A DNA stretch of 64,000 nucleotides. It comes from Paenibacillus foliorum. Its GTDB lineage: Bacteria > Bacillota > Bacilli > Paenibacillales > NBRC-103111. The notes under the pieces are model-generated. The model had not been told where the DNA came from. It saw only the letters and a list, made by a program, of their open reading frames with translations, and ran no database searches. Within the stretch, counting starts at the first letter, position 1. Every line of letters begins with the position of its first letter. This document shows positions 18,202 through 25,616 of the stretch, in pieces. The stretch is from NCBI RefSeq assembly GCF_013141765.1, contig NZ_WHOD01000009.1, forward strand, positions 105,249-169,248, written 5' to 3'. A program made the position numbers and the translations under genes.

Positions 18202-18738
18202 ATGGAAATCGGTGCAGCAATAAGAACTATCCGCAAAAAAAAAGGAATTACCATTGGGCAATTATGTGAAGCAACCGGCCTGTCACAAGGTTTCATGAGT
18301 CTGGTCGAAAACAATAAAACCTCGCCTTCCTTAGCTACCTTGGATTCAATTGCCGGTGTTTTGCAGGTTCCGCTTGCCTTCCTTCTGTTGAAGCAGGAGG
18401 AGCGAATGAAGGTGGTACGCAACAAAGAGCGCACCTTCAGCATGTACAAGGATCAATTAAAAGTAGAGCATCTTGGTCAGGAGGGCGGGCTCCGCATGCT
18501 GCTGATCGAGGTGCCCCCAGGTCCCCCTTCTAACTTGGAGTTAAGCGTCCACGAGGGGGTGGAATGCCATCTTGTGCTAAAAGGAAAGCTGCTCGCCAAA
18601 CAGGGGGAAGACGAATACATCCTTGAGGAAGGCGATACCTTCTCCTGGCAATCATTCGTTCCTCACCAAGTAACCAATATTGGCGAAGAAACGGCTGTGA
18701 TATTGATCGCCAGCTATAATGAAAATCGAAAAGACTGA
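18202..18738 (+). CDS. XRE-family regulator with C-terminal cupin
   Basis: A 178-residue regulator. The ATG at 18202 follows GGAG by 8 nt; the in-frame ATG at 18157 has none. Residues 5-60 are a helix-turn-helix (IRTIRKKKGITIGQLCEATG, LSQGFMSLVENNKTSPSLAT). Residues about 105-175 are a cupin barrel (HEGVECHLVLKGKLLAKQGED, LEEGDTFSWQSFVPHQVTNI), which normally senses a small metabolite. SutR/PuuR-type regulators share this layout. It stands alone; the DoxX-dioxygenase unit downstream has its own promoter. Confidence 0.9.
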   Translation: MEIGAAIRTIRKKKGITIGQLCEATGLSQGFMSLVENNKTSPSLATLDSIAGVLQVPLAFLLLKQEERMKVVRNKERTFSMYKDQLKVEHLGQEGGLRMLLIEVPPGPPSNLELSVHEGVECHLVLKGKLLAKQGEDEYILEEGDTFSWQSFVPHQVTNIGEETAVILIASYNENRKD

Positions 18739-18749
18739 AGTCTAGAGAG

Positions 18750-18785
18750 CTGCTCGACCTTAACAGGTATGGGGCAGTTTTTTTA
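18750..18785 (+). terminator. Probable terminator of the XRE-cupin gene
   Basis: CTGC/GCAG and CCT/AGG pairings around an internal loop, then seven T. The stem is imperfect. Confidence 0.6.
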
Positions 18786-18895
18786 TTAATCGAAAAAGTC
18801 CGTGTCGCCATTTGGGCATTACTGTTAAAAAAACGATTTGAATATTAGTAATACAAATAATAATTATATTTTACATATATTTATATTGACACTGA

Positions 18896-18923
18896 CCCTA
18901 TTTTCGTGATAAATTTTATTTAA
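18896..18923 (+). promoter_or_regulatory. Promoter of the DoxX-dioxygenase operon
   Basis: TTGACA (18896-18901), 16 nt, then GATAAA (18918-18923), in very A/T-rich sequence. The palindrome below begins about 10 nt after the -10, at the likely transcription start. Confidence 0.65.
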
Positions 18924-18933
18924 AGTAATCAAC

Positions 18934-18948
18934 TTACTATTTTAAAGT
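18934..18948 (+). promoter_or_regulatory. Operator-like palindrome AGTAA-N5-TTACT
   Basis: Perfect arms AGTAA and TTACT with spacer TCAAC, located at the expected start site of transcription. B. subtilis MarR/DUF24 repressors YodB and CatR, which control catDE (DoxX plus dioxygenase), use AGTA/TACT-type inverted repeats; the likeness is an inference, and no such repressor gene is adjacent. Confidence 0.5.
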
Positions 18949-18965
18949 TATAGGGGGAGAAAATA

Positions 18966-19370
18966 TTGAATCAAGCAAGCAGTATTATTTATACAATTGT
19001 ACGTATTCTATTAGGTGTAATGTTTATCGGACATGGGGTTGCCAAATTCCAAATGGGATTAGGTAATACCGCGGAGTGGTTTAGCAGCATCGGCTTACCT
19101 GGATTCTTTGCATATGTTGTCGCTTATTTAGAGTTAATTGGCGGTGCGGCATTACTTTTAGGCTTCGCGACTCGTTATATATCCATCGCATATGTTCTGT
19201 TGATGATTGGGGCTATCATTGTAGTGAAGCTGCCTATGGGGCTCTTGGGCAACGCTCAAGCTGCAGGCTTTGAATTGGAGCTTGCTTACATGCTGGCTGC
19301 TCTAAGTCTTACTGTTGACCCTATGAAGGGCTGGGGAATCGACCGACTTCTGTTTGCACGTAAAGCGTAA
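18966..19370 (+). CDS. DoxX family membrane protein
   Basis: A 134-residue, four-helix protein of the DoxX/CatD family. TTG start with GGGGGAG 6 nt upstream. Signatures are RILLGVMFIGHGVAKFQMG at residues 13-31 and AYLELIGGAALLLGFATRY. Family members are associated with redox or thiol stress and quinone detoxification, often next to dioxygenases, as here. The extradiol dioxygenase gene follows after 104 nt with no terminator between, so the pair is probably an operon. Confidence 0.88.
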   Translation: MNQASSIIYTIVRILLGVMFIGHGVAKFQMGLGNTAEWFSSIGLPGFFAYVVAYLELIGGAALLLGFATRYISIAYVLLMIGAIIVVKLPMGLLGNAQAAGFELELAYMLAALSLTVDPMKGWGIDRLLFARKA

Positions 19371-19474
19371 GACGACGGCAGCATCATTGGCAGCTTGATC
19401 GACAGCTGCTTCTTTCGGAACATGAACTATTTATATAAATCGATTGAATCAATATCATTAAGGAGGTAACAATA

Positions 19475-20251
19475 ATGGGAGCATCTTATTTTATCGGACA
19501 CGGATCGCCTATGCTTGCTCTTCAAGACATACCTTACACACAAGACATACGTCGGTTGGGAGAACAGCTGGGCAAGCCTGAGGCGGTTATTTTGTTCAGT
19601 GCCCACTGGGAGAAAAGGGAGCAATCCCTAACCTATACGGACACAACTTATGAAACGATATACGATTTCGGTGGCTTTCCTGATGCCTTATTTCGTGTGA
19701 AATATCCGGCAGTTGGCTCCAAGGCGATTGCCGAGGAAGTTCATGCACTGCTTGAATCAGCTGGAATTTCCGCACAATATGATTCTACTCGGGGCTTGGA
19801 TCATGGGGCTTGGGTTATACTGCGGCATTTATTCCCTGAAGCAGATATTCCGGTTATTGCATTGTCCGTAAACCCATTGCTGCCGCCGGCACAGCAGTAC
19901 AGCATCGGTCAAGCGCTGGCCGTGCTTGCAGAAAAGCGCAACATCGTCATTATTGGCAGTGGAGCCACGGTTCACAACTTCCGTAAACTAGATCTGCGTG
20001 AGCCGGATCGCGTTGACAGCTGGGCCAAGGAATTCGATGACTGGATGATTCAACACATACAGAGCTGGGATACCACCTCTCTGTTCGATTACGAAAGACT
20101 TGCTCCCCATGCCAAAGACGCCACCCCGGATCAAGAGCATTTCCTGCCTCTATTCCTAGCTATGGGAGCTGGCGACAAGCACCGGAAGCCTGAGCTGATA
20201 CACCAAAGCTACCAATACAGATCGCTTAGCAACATGATATTGAAGTTCTAA
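19475..20251 (+). CDS. DODA-type extradiol ring-cleavage dioxygenase (LigB family)
   Basis: A 258-residue enzyme, AAGGAGG 9 nt before the ATG. Metal-site residues appear as H9 in FIGHGSPML, H44 in FSAHWEKRE and H167 in SGATVHNFR, with H110 in GLDHGAWVIL as the catalytic His. This is the class III extradiol, zinc or iron family of plant DODA and E. coli YgiD, which opens catecholic rings. With DoxX it recalls catDE of B. subtilis in arrangement, although CatE belongs to a different (class I) dioxygenase fold. Confidence 0.92.
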   Translation: MGASYFIGHGSPMLALQDIPYTQDIRRLGEQLGKPEAVILFSAHWEKREQSLTYTDTTYETIYDFGGFPDALFRVKYPAVGSKAIAEEVHALLESAGISAQYDSTRGLDHGAWVILRHLFPEADIPVIALSVNPLLPPAQQYSIGQALAVLAEKRNIVIIGSGATVHNFRKLDLREPDRVDSWAKEFDDWMIQHIQSWDTTSLFDYERLAPHAKDATPDQEHFLPLFLAMGAGDKHRKPELIHQSYQYRSLSNMILKF

Positions 20252-20269
20252 TGACACATGGTTTATATA

Positions 20270-20312
20270 AAAAAATCCCCTGCCGCTATTAGTTTAGCGT
20301 AAGGGGATTTTT
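20270..20312. terminator. Bidirectional terminator
   Basis: Stem AAAAATCCCCT (20271-20281) and AGGGGATTTTT (20302-20312). It ends both the dioxygenase and the convergent PfpI gene. Confidence 0.85.
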
Positions 20313-20335
20313 GATAGTTTGGTTTCATCATCTTT

Positions 20336-20914
20336 TCACATAAAACTTCCTGTTTGATAATAAGGATAATCCATAACTTGTTTAACCTTATTGGCTATTT
20401 CAGCATTCGTTAAAGATTCGACTACATAAAGTCCTAAATCAATCGATGTGGATACTCCCCCGCCAGTAAAAACATTTCCATCCCTCACCACTCTCTCTTT
20501 AACCACCTCTGAACAATAAGGTACCAATAACTCGTAAGCGGATGGATTCGTCGTTGCCCTTTTTTCACTTAGAAATCCAGCTGCCCCCAAAAGTAAGGCA
20601 CCCGTACAAACTGAAACTTTATATTTTACATCCTGAGCTGTTTGCAGCCAAGATACGAAATCCTTATCATATTGTAATTGTCTTGTGGCCATTCCTCCTG
20701 GGATAAACAATAAATTATACGCTGATAAGTCGGGTCGAACATGATTTATTTTTATTGTCATGCCCCGATCGTCCTTGATCTCTTCTTTTGTAGAGCAGAG
20801 ATCCCATGATACGTTATCCATTGCATTTAAGATTTTCAACCACGTCACAGCTTCGAAAAAACCACTAAAATCCAAGGTTGTCATCTGATCAAATAATACA
20901 AATGCCATTTTCAT
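20336..20914 (-). CDS. DJ-1/PfpI family protein under ZTP riboswitch control
   Basis: A 192-residue protein. The ATG at 20914 has AGGTG 6 nt upstream; an upstream in-frame extension runs into the riboswitch terminator and cannot be coding. The nucleophile elbow is VSVCTGALLLGAAG with Cys103, preceded by LLFIPGGMATRQL containing the oxyanion strand. GNVFTGGGVSTSIDLGLYVV is the conserved end seen in isonitrile hydratase-type and AraC-associated members. The substrate is not known. Control by the purine-folate alarmone ZTP suggests a link to one-carbon or purine stress, which is inference. Confidence 0.9.
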   Translation of the reverse strand: MKMAFVLFDQMTTLDFSGFFEAVTWLKILNAMDNVSWDLCSTKEEIKDDRGMTIKINHVRPDLSAYNLLFIPGGMATRQLQYDKDFVSWLQTAQDVKYKVSVCTGALLLGAAGFLSEKRATTNPSAYELLVPYCSEVVKERVVRDGNVFTGGGVSTSIDLGLYVVESLTNAEIANKVKQVMDYPYYQTGSFM

Positions 20915-20956
20915 TACGAACACCTGACCTCTCGTTTTTTTAGAACAACCTCTATA

Positions 20957-20991
20957 ACAAAAAAAGTACTTGATCATTGATCAAATACTTT
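20957..20991 (-). terminator. Terminator of the ZTP riboswitch
   Basis: The minus strand carries AAGTA-T-TTGATCA, a central A, then TGATCAA-G-TACTT followed by seven T in all. Arms 20978-20990 and 20964-20976. It starts directly after the conserved aptamer 3' end, as an expression platform should. Confidence 0.88.
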
Positions 20992-21062
20992 GCCCAGGCG
21001 TACGGCCGATTATCAGTGTGCTCCCTCGTGGTTATCCACGTTTACGCCAGTAACCCACCGTT
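20991..21062 (-). ncRNA. ZTP (pfl) riboswitch aptamer
   Basis: Read on the minus strand: a P1 strand CGGTG, the conserved ACTGGCG, a perfect P2 hairpin CGTGG-ATAA-CCACG (21029-21042 region), the conserved GGGAGC, the P1 partner CACTG, and after a short linker GGCCGTACGCCTGGGCA with P3 GGC/GCC and the invariant CTGGGCA. These are the pfl/ZTP features in the right order and spacing. ZTP/ZMP (AICAR nucleotides) builds up when 10-formyl-tetrahydrofolate is short; binding normally prevents termination. The next gene is a DJ-1/PfpI protein rather than a purine or folate enzyme. Confidence 0.92.
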
Positions 21063-21170
21063 TTAATTGCTAGGATGATTGTATAGTTATTTTCCATTTT
21101 TTTCAATATCTTTTTTCTTTATCTAGCTATGCAACGGGGTTCAAAAATTAGTTTCTGAAGATATAATGTA

Positions 21171-21195
21171 CAAAAAACTGGGGCCACTGCCCACT
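21171..21195 (-). terminator. Probable terminator of cdaR
   Basis: On the minus strand GGGC-AGTG-GCCC followed by CAGTTTTTTG. A short but GC-rich stem 13 nt past the stop at 21208. Confidence 0.6.
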
Positions 21196-21207
21196 CCTTC
21201 TGTCATG

Positions 21208-22329
21208 TTATTCAACTAGATCGGCCTTCTGCTTATGCTTATGCTTGCGTTCCCAGTCAATCCATAGAGCCATCTGCAGCGCCGCTGCTTCCGTGAACAC
21301 TTGCGGATCGCAGCCTGTGAGCTCTTTAATCCGCTTAAGTCGGTAGATCATCGTATTCCTATGAACATAGAGCGATTGCGCGGCTTCTTGGATGCTCATG
21401 CTGCAATCCAAAAATGCTTGCAGTGTTTCGATGAGCGTCTCGGGCAGCTCCCCAAGAAGTCGCTCCGCAAATCTATTTTTGCTCCCTGCATCCGACTGCG
21501 CAACAATTGCCCGAGGCTCGAAGCCTGCGTAAGAGGTCATCCCGTTCCCGTTCCCCCCAAACTGCAGCGCAAACTCAGCCTCCCGAAAGGCAGCCGGAAT
21601 ATCCGCACGGTTCTTTGTCGGGAGAGAATATCCTACACGGAAAGAGACTCCCAAGTGCAGCAGCATTTCACACAGCCGCTCTCTTTTATCCGCCGCTTTC
21701 CCCTCGGTAATACCGTACAGGAGGATGACAATTTTGCCAGGGCCGACTACGCATACCAAAGCCTGCCCCACTCCGGTCATTTCCTCTATTTTTCGAACCA
21801 GCTGTTCGTTGTAGGCCACATCCTGATTCGTTTCTAGAATGTAAGCATAATAAGCAGGCTTTAGTCGGAGGTTAAGCATTTGCAATCGATCATCGACTTT
21901 TTCAAAATCTGAATCCATCTTAATCAATTCTTCCAATATGGCTTCTTTTGCCCGGTTTCGCCATTCCTGCTGAGACGTCAAAATCCTCTGGTTGAGCATC
22001 AGCTCCGTCGTCATCTTCACGATTTCTCCGAATTCGGAGACATCCTCGGGTTGACCGGTAATGCCTATAGCTCCAACTATCTGCTCTCGAAACACGATGG
22101 GGACATTAATCCCGCACAGACTTCCTTTCCAATGCATCCGGTTCGCTTCATCAATAATCAGAGGTTTGCCCGTGCGAATCGCCTCCAGCGCTCCTTCATG
22201 CCGCTCCCCTAGTCGCTTACTATCACCGGATGCAATAATTTCCCCCTCGATGTCCATCATATTGATATTGCGGTGCAAGCGATGCATCGTCTCCCGCACA
22301 ATGTTTTCGGCTATATCCTTAGTAAGCAT
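21208..22329 (-). CDS. cdaR: CdaR-type sugar diacid / glycerate regulator
   Basis: A 373-residue activator. The N-terminal diacid recognition domain (PF05651) is residues about 1-135: MLTKDIAENIVRETMHRLHR, ANRMHWKGSLCGINVPIVFR, IVGAIGITGQPEDV. The C-terminal PucR-type HTH is CSMSIQEAAQSLYVHRNTMI then YRLKRIKELTGCDPQVFTEA. CdaR activates glucarate, galactarate and glycerate genes in response to diacids or glycerate. It is divergent from the glycerate kinase gene, the expected target. The ATG at 22329 was chosen because it begins the family-conserved domain; upstream frame is A/T-rich and unlike it. Confidence 0.92.
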   Translation of the reverse strand: MLTKDIAENIVRETMHRLHRNINMMDIEGEIIASGDSKRLGERHEGALEAIRTGKPLIIDEANRMHWKGSLCGINVPIVFREQIVGAIGITGQPEDVSEFGEIVKMTTELMLNQRILTSQQEWRNRAKEAILEELIKMDSDFEKVDDRLQMLNLRLKPAYYAYILETNQDVAYNEQLVRKIEEMTGVGQALVCVVGPGKIVILLYGITEGKAADKRERLCEMLLHLGVSFRVGYSLPTKNRADIPAAFREAEFALQFGGNGNGMTSYAGFEPRAIVAQSDAGSKNRFAERLLGELPETLIETLQAFLDCSMSIQEAAQSLYVHRNTMIYRLKRIKELTGCDPQVFTEAAALQMALWIDWERKHKHKQKADLVE

Positions 22330-22602
22330 CCCTAACACCCACCCAATTTCATCCAATATTTTTATGTAAAATAAATAAATATATAGTTTTATATCAATGA
22401 TTTTTTTGTATATTATAACTAATTCTTTCTGATTTGTCCTCCTATATAATAGCGGTATAAGCAACCCACCGAGCCACAGCGAATTAAAGCTGTCTGCGAA
22501 CAACCATTCACTTATCAACCGTAAGGGGACGGAAGCCAGAAGCTGAACAGCATCAACCCGTTATCTATACCAGGAAAAAATTAAAGGAAGGCGGCGTTCC
22601 TA

Positions 22603-23763
22603 TTGAAAATTGTAATTGCTCCCGATTCATTTAAAGGCAGCATTAGCGCGGCCGATGCCGCAGCAGCTATTGAGCGAGGTATTAAGCGGTATCTTCCGGA
22701 AGCGGATACTGTAAAGGTGCCGGTTGCCGATGGAGGTGAGGGCACGATGGACAGTCTCATCCATGCCGCAGGCGGCAGGAAAGTAGACGCTGTCGTAACC
22801 GGCCCGATCGGCTTGCCCGTGGAAGCGGCCTATGGCCTAATAGGGCAGGAGCAGCGAGTGGCCGTAATCGAGATGGCCAGTGCATCCGGCCTGTGCCTCA
22901 TCACCGCCGAGCAGCGCAACCCGCTCATCGCGACCACCTACGGCACAGGCGAATTGATACGGCAGGCGCTCGACGCCGGATGCCGTGAATTTATATTGGC
23001 GCTTGGCGGGAGCGCCACCAATGATGGGGGCGCCGGCATGCTGCAGGCGCTTGGGATGCGGCTGCTGGATGCATCGGGCAGCCCGGTCCGCTGGGGCGGC
23101 GGCGCGCTAAGCGAGATCGCAGCCATTGATGATAGCGCGTGGGATCCGCGCATCGCCGAGTCCCGCTTCCTCATCGCTTCGGACGTGCAAAACCCGTTCA
23201 TTGGCCCGAAGGGTGCGTCCCATGTATATGGCCCGCAGAAAGGGGCCACCCCCGACATCGTGCAAGAGCTGGAGCGGAACATGGCTGCTTGGGCCGATAC
23301 CATTGAAGCGAAAACCGGTACCCGCGTGCATGACCTCCCAGGAGCTGGTGCGGCAGGAGGAATCGGCGGTGCGTTTCTCGCCTTCTTCCCCACCTCGATC
23401 CAACCCGGTATCGAAGTGGTGATCCACTATTCCGGGCTTCGTGAGCACTTGCTGGGAACCGATCTGGTAATCACCGGCGAAGGCCAGATCGATTTCCAAA
23501 CCGCCTTCGGCAAGACGCCAATGGGCATCGCCCTCGAAGCCAAGAAGCTGAACATCCCCACAGTTGCGCTCGCTGGATCCGTTGGCACAGGCATCGATTC
23601 GCTGCATGACCTCGGTATTACGAGCGTTCACAGCATCGTGAACGGACCCATGACACTGCAAGAAGCAATGGATCGGGCAGCCGAGCTGCTGGAGCTGACA
23701 GCCGAGCAGATCATTCGTACATACGCTCCTGCCATCAATCAGCAGCACGGCTCCAAAGAGTAA
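22603..23763 (+). CDS. glxK: Glycerate 2-kinase
   Basis: A 386-residue enzyme, TTG start, GGCGG about 8 nt upstream. The family markers are IVIAPDSFKGSISAADAAAA at the N-terminus, KVPVADGGEGTMDSLIHAAG near residue 45, LALGGSATNDGGAGMLQALG and DLVITGEGQIDFQTAFGKTP. It phosphorylates D-glycerate to 2-phosphoglycerate (GarK/GlxK type), feeding glycolysis. It is the first gene of an operon with the LarA-family racemase (stop to start about 20 nt), opposite CdaR. Confidence 0.95.
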   Translation: MKIVIAPDSFKGSISAADAAAAIERGIKRYLPEADTVKVPVADGGEGTMDSLIHAAGGRKVDAVVTGPIGLPVEAAYGLIGQEQRVAVIEMASASGLCLITAEQRNPLIATTYGTGELIRQALDAGCREFILALGGSATNDGGAGMLQALGMRLLDASGSPVRWGGGALSEIAAIDDSAWDPRIAESRFLIASDVQNPFIGPKGASHVYGPQKGATPDIVQELERNMAAWADTIEAKTGTRVHDLPGAGAAGGIGGAFLAFFPTSIQPGIEVVIHYSGLREHLLGTDLVITGEGQIDFQTAFGKTPMGIALEAKKLNIPTVALAGSVGTGIDSLHDLGITSVHSIVNGPMTLQEAMDRAAELLELTAEQIIRTYAPAINQQHGSKE

Positions 23764-23783
23764 CAATATAAGGGGTGATTTCA

Positions 23784-25046
23784 TTGAAAACAACGCTGTT
23801 ATATGGAAAGCATGGCCTATCTGTTGAGGTACCCGATCATGCAGTGCTTGTGGAGCCGCATGACATACCTGGAGTGGCCGAAGAGAAGCAAGCCGTTCTT
23901 GAGGCGCTGCGCCAACCTATTGGTACGCCACCCTTACACGAGATGGTTAAGGCAACCGATCAGATCGTCATAGTCATAAGCGATATTACACGGCCTACCC
24001 CCAATGATAAGCTGGTTCCATGGATTATTAGTGAGCTCCCTCATGTTCCTCTTGGACAGATAACGATACTTAACGGAACTGGCACTCACCGGGATCAAAC
24101 CCGCGAGGAATTCATACAAATGCTCGGTGAGTCAGTTGTTGACAAGGTACGGGTGATTAATCATCATTGTCAGGAGCCTGATGAATTGGTCAAGGTGGGA
24201 CGGAGCTCGTTCGGCTGTGACGCCTACTTAAACAAAGCCTATGTGGAAGCTGACTTCCGCATCGTCACTGGTTTCATTGAGCCGCATTTCTTCGCCGGCT
24301 TCTCTGGTGGATGCAAGGGGATTATGCCTGGAATCGCTGGTCTAGAGACGATTATGACCTTCCACAATGCGCGGATGATCGGCAATCCCTTATCTACCTG
24401 GGGCAACCTGATCAATAATCCGCTGCAAGAGATGGCTCGCGAAATCAACCTGATGTGCAAGCCCGAATTCATGCTGAACGTCACGCTCAACGGACAAAAG
24501 CAAATCACCGGCGTCTTTGCCGGCGAGCTGTTCGCTGCGCATGCCGAAGGCTGTGCCTTTACGAAGCAGCATGCTATGGCTCGATGCGAGGAACGGTTCG
24601 ACGTGGTTATCACCTCGAACTCTGGTTATCCGCTTGATCAGAACCTATATCAAGCCGTCAAGGGCATGAGTGCCGCGCATAAAATCGTCAAGCAAGGAGG
24701 AGCGATTCTCTGTGCCGCTGAATGCTCAGACGGCATCCCTAATCATGGCAACTATTCGAAAATTCTACAGATGGCCGACACCCCCCAGCAGCTGTTGGAT
24801 ATGATCGAGGATCCGAATTTCCAAATGTTCGACCAGTGGCAGGTCCAGAAGCAGGCAGTCATTCAAGTGTGGGCTGATGTTTATGTTCAATCAACCCTGC
24901 CGGATGAGGAAATCAGGAAGTCCATGCTGAAGCCTATGAGCAGCATTGCAGATACGCTAAGCGAGCTCAAGAAAATATATGGCGAGGGGATGAGTGTGGC
25001 TGTACTCCCGCAGGGACCACTTACTATTCCTTATGTAGAGGAGTAA
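23784..25046 (+). CDS. LarA-family nickel-dependent 2-hydroxyacid racemase
   Basis: A 420-residue protein, TTG start, AAGGGG 8 nt upstream. Lactate racemase LarA of L. plantarum uses H108, H174, K184 and H200; here H102, H168, K178 and H194 have exactly the same spacing (GTGTHRDQ, EPHFFAGF, GGCKGIMPG, MTFHNARM), so the nickel-pincer site appears intact. SDITRPTPNDKL is also conserved. The family racemises or epimerises several 2-hydroxyacids. Cotranscription with glycerate kinase suggests glycerate or another hydroxyacid as substrate rather than lactate. No larB, larC or larE is in the window, so the cofactor must come from elsewhere. Confidence 0.9.
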   Translation: MKTTLLYGKHGLSVEVPDHAVLVEPHDIPGVAEEKQAVLEALRQPIGTPPLHEMVKATDQIVIVISDITRPTPNDKLVPWIISELPHVPLGQITILNGTGTHRDQTREEFIQMLGESVVDKVRVINHHCQEPDELVKVGRSSFGCDAYLNKAYVEADFRIVTGFIEPHFFAGFSGGCKGIMPGIAGLETIMTFHNARMIGNPLSTWGNLINNPLQEMAREINLMCKPEFMLNVTLNGQKQITGVFAGELFAAHAEGCAFTKQHAMARCEERFDVVITSNSGYPLDQNLYQAVKGMSAAHKIVKQGGAILCAAECSDGIPNHGNYSKILQMADTPQQLLDMIEDPNFQMFDQWQVQKQAVIQVWADVYVQSTLPDEEIRKSMLKPMSSIADTLSELKKIYGEGMSVAVLPQGPLTIPYVEE

Positions 25047-25362
25047 TTGAATCATTTGCATCCCAGTTCGGAGTCTGTAGACACTTAGATTAAAACCTTA
25101 CTTGAATTCCAGCTACCTCATTAGTGATTCTATATAAACAGCGGAAATGATTTTTCCCTTATTTCCAAGAAAAGCATAGAAATGAAGAAATAGAGGAACC
25201 GCTCCTTCCGCTATCTCTTCGTTTTATGGTAAAATCCCCATGTTATCCAAATATAACGGAATTATAGCTTCCGCTATGATCATTAATTGGATGAGAGCGA
25301 TTAAATAACGGAACTCTCAGTTCCGCCACTTTGTTATATCATAGCTTATATATAAGGAGTGT
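25047..25362. other. Intergenic stretch with CCGCTAT-type short repeats
   Basis: 316 bp without a gene. TTCCGCTAT / ATAGCGGAA-like words recur (near 25140, 25205, 25250, 25275, 25310 and 25330) among A/T-rich sequence, as AACGGAA, TTCCGCTAT and GCGGAA. Such words are common in dispersed intergenic repeats of Paenibacillus-type genomes; whether these copies form a defined element cannot be told here. Confidence 0.4.
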
Positions 25363-25437
25363 ATGGCTATGAATACAGTCATTTGTAGCGTTACCCCCAG
25401 TAGGCCGAACTACTTATATATAAAAGAGGACACGTGA
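25363..25437 (+). CDS. Possible 24-residue peptide gene ending in a terminator
   Basis: ATG 25363 or 25369 follows AAGGAG (9 nt to the second ATG). The peptide runs MAMNTVICSVTPSRPNYLYI and then KEDT. Its TGA at 25435-25437 lies within the left arm of the terminator. The strong ribosome site and immediate terminator suggest a real short transcript, but the coding claim rests only on this. Confidence 0.4.
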   Translation: MAMNTVICSVTPSRPNYLYIKEDT

Positions 25438-25475
25438 GTTGCGCTACATACAGCGCCATTCACGTGTCCTTTTTA
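25427..25475 (+). terminator. Strong intrinsic terminator
   Basis: AGGACACGTGA (25427-25437) and TCACGTGTCCT (25460-25470), then TTTTT, with a second hairpin GCGCT/AGCGC in the loop. It ends whatever is transcribed from the glycerate operon or the short peptide gene. Confidence 0.85.
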
Positions 25476-25505
25476 TGAGTCAAACATTTGCCTTGCTTGT
25501 CCCTA

Positions 25506-25590
25506 GTTGCTCTTACTTGCCTTTGCTCTTGCTCTTGCTCTTGCTCTTGCTTGCTCTCACTTACTCTTGCCTGCTCTTACTCCCACCAAT
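25506..25590 (+). repeat. Hexanucleotide tandem repeat (TTGCTC)n
   Basis: Four exact TTGCTC copies at 25523-25546 within about 85 bp of degenerate CTCTTG/CTTAC units. It is in the 3' region of the minus-strand dehydrogenase gene. Confidence 0.75.
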
Positions 25591-25616
25591 CCTAAGACGG
25601 ACAGCAGTCTTTTTCC

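Noticed and set aside
25506..25590. CRISPR-like array
   Set aside because: The units are contiguous hexamers without spacers; a simple tandem repeat.
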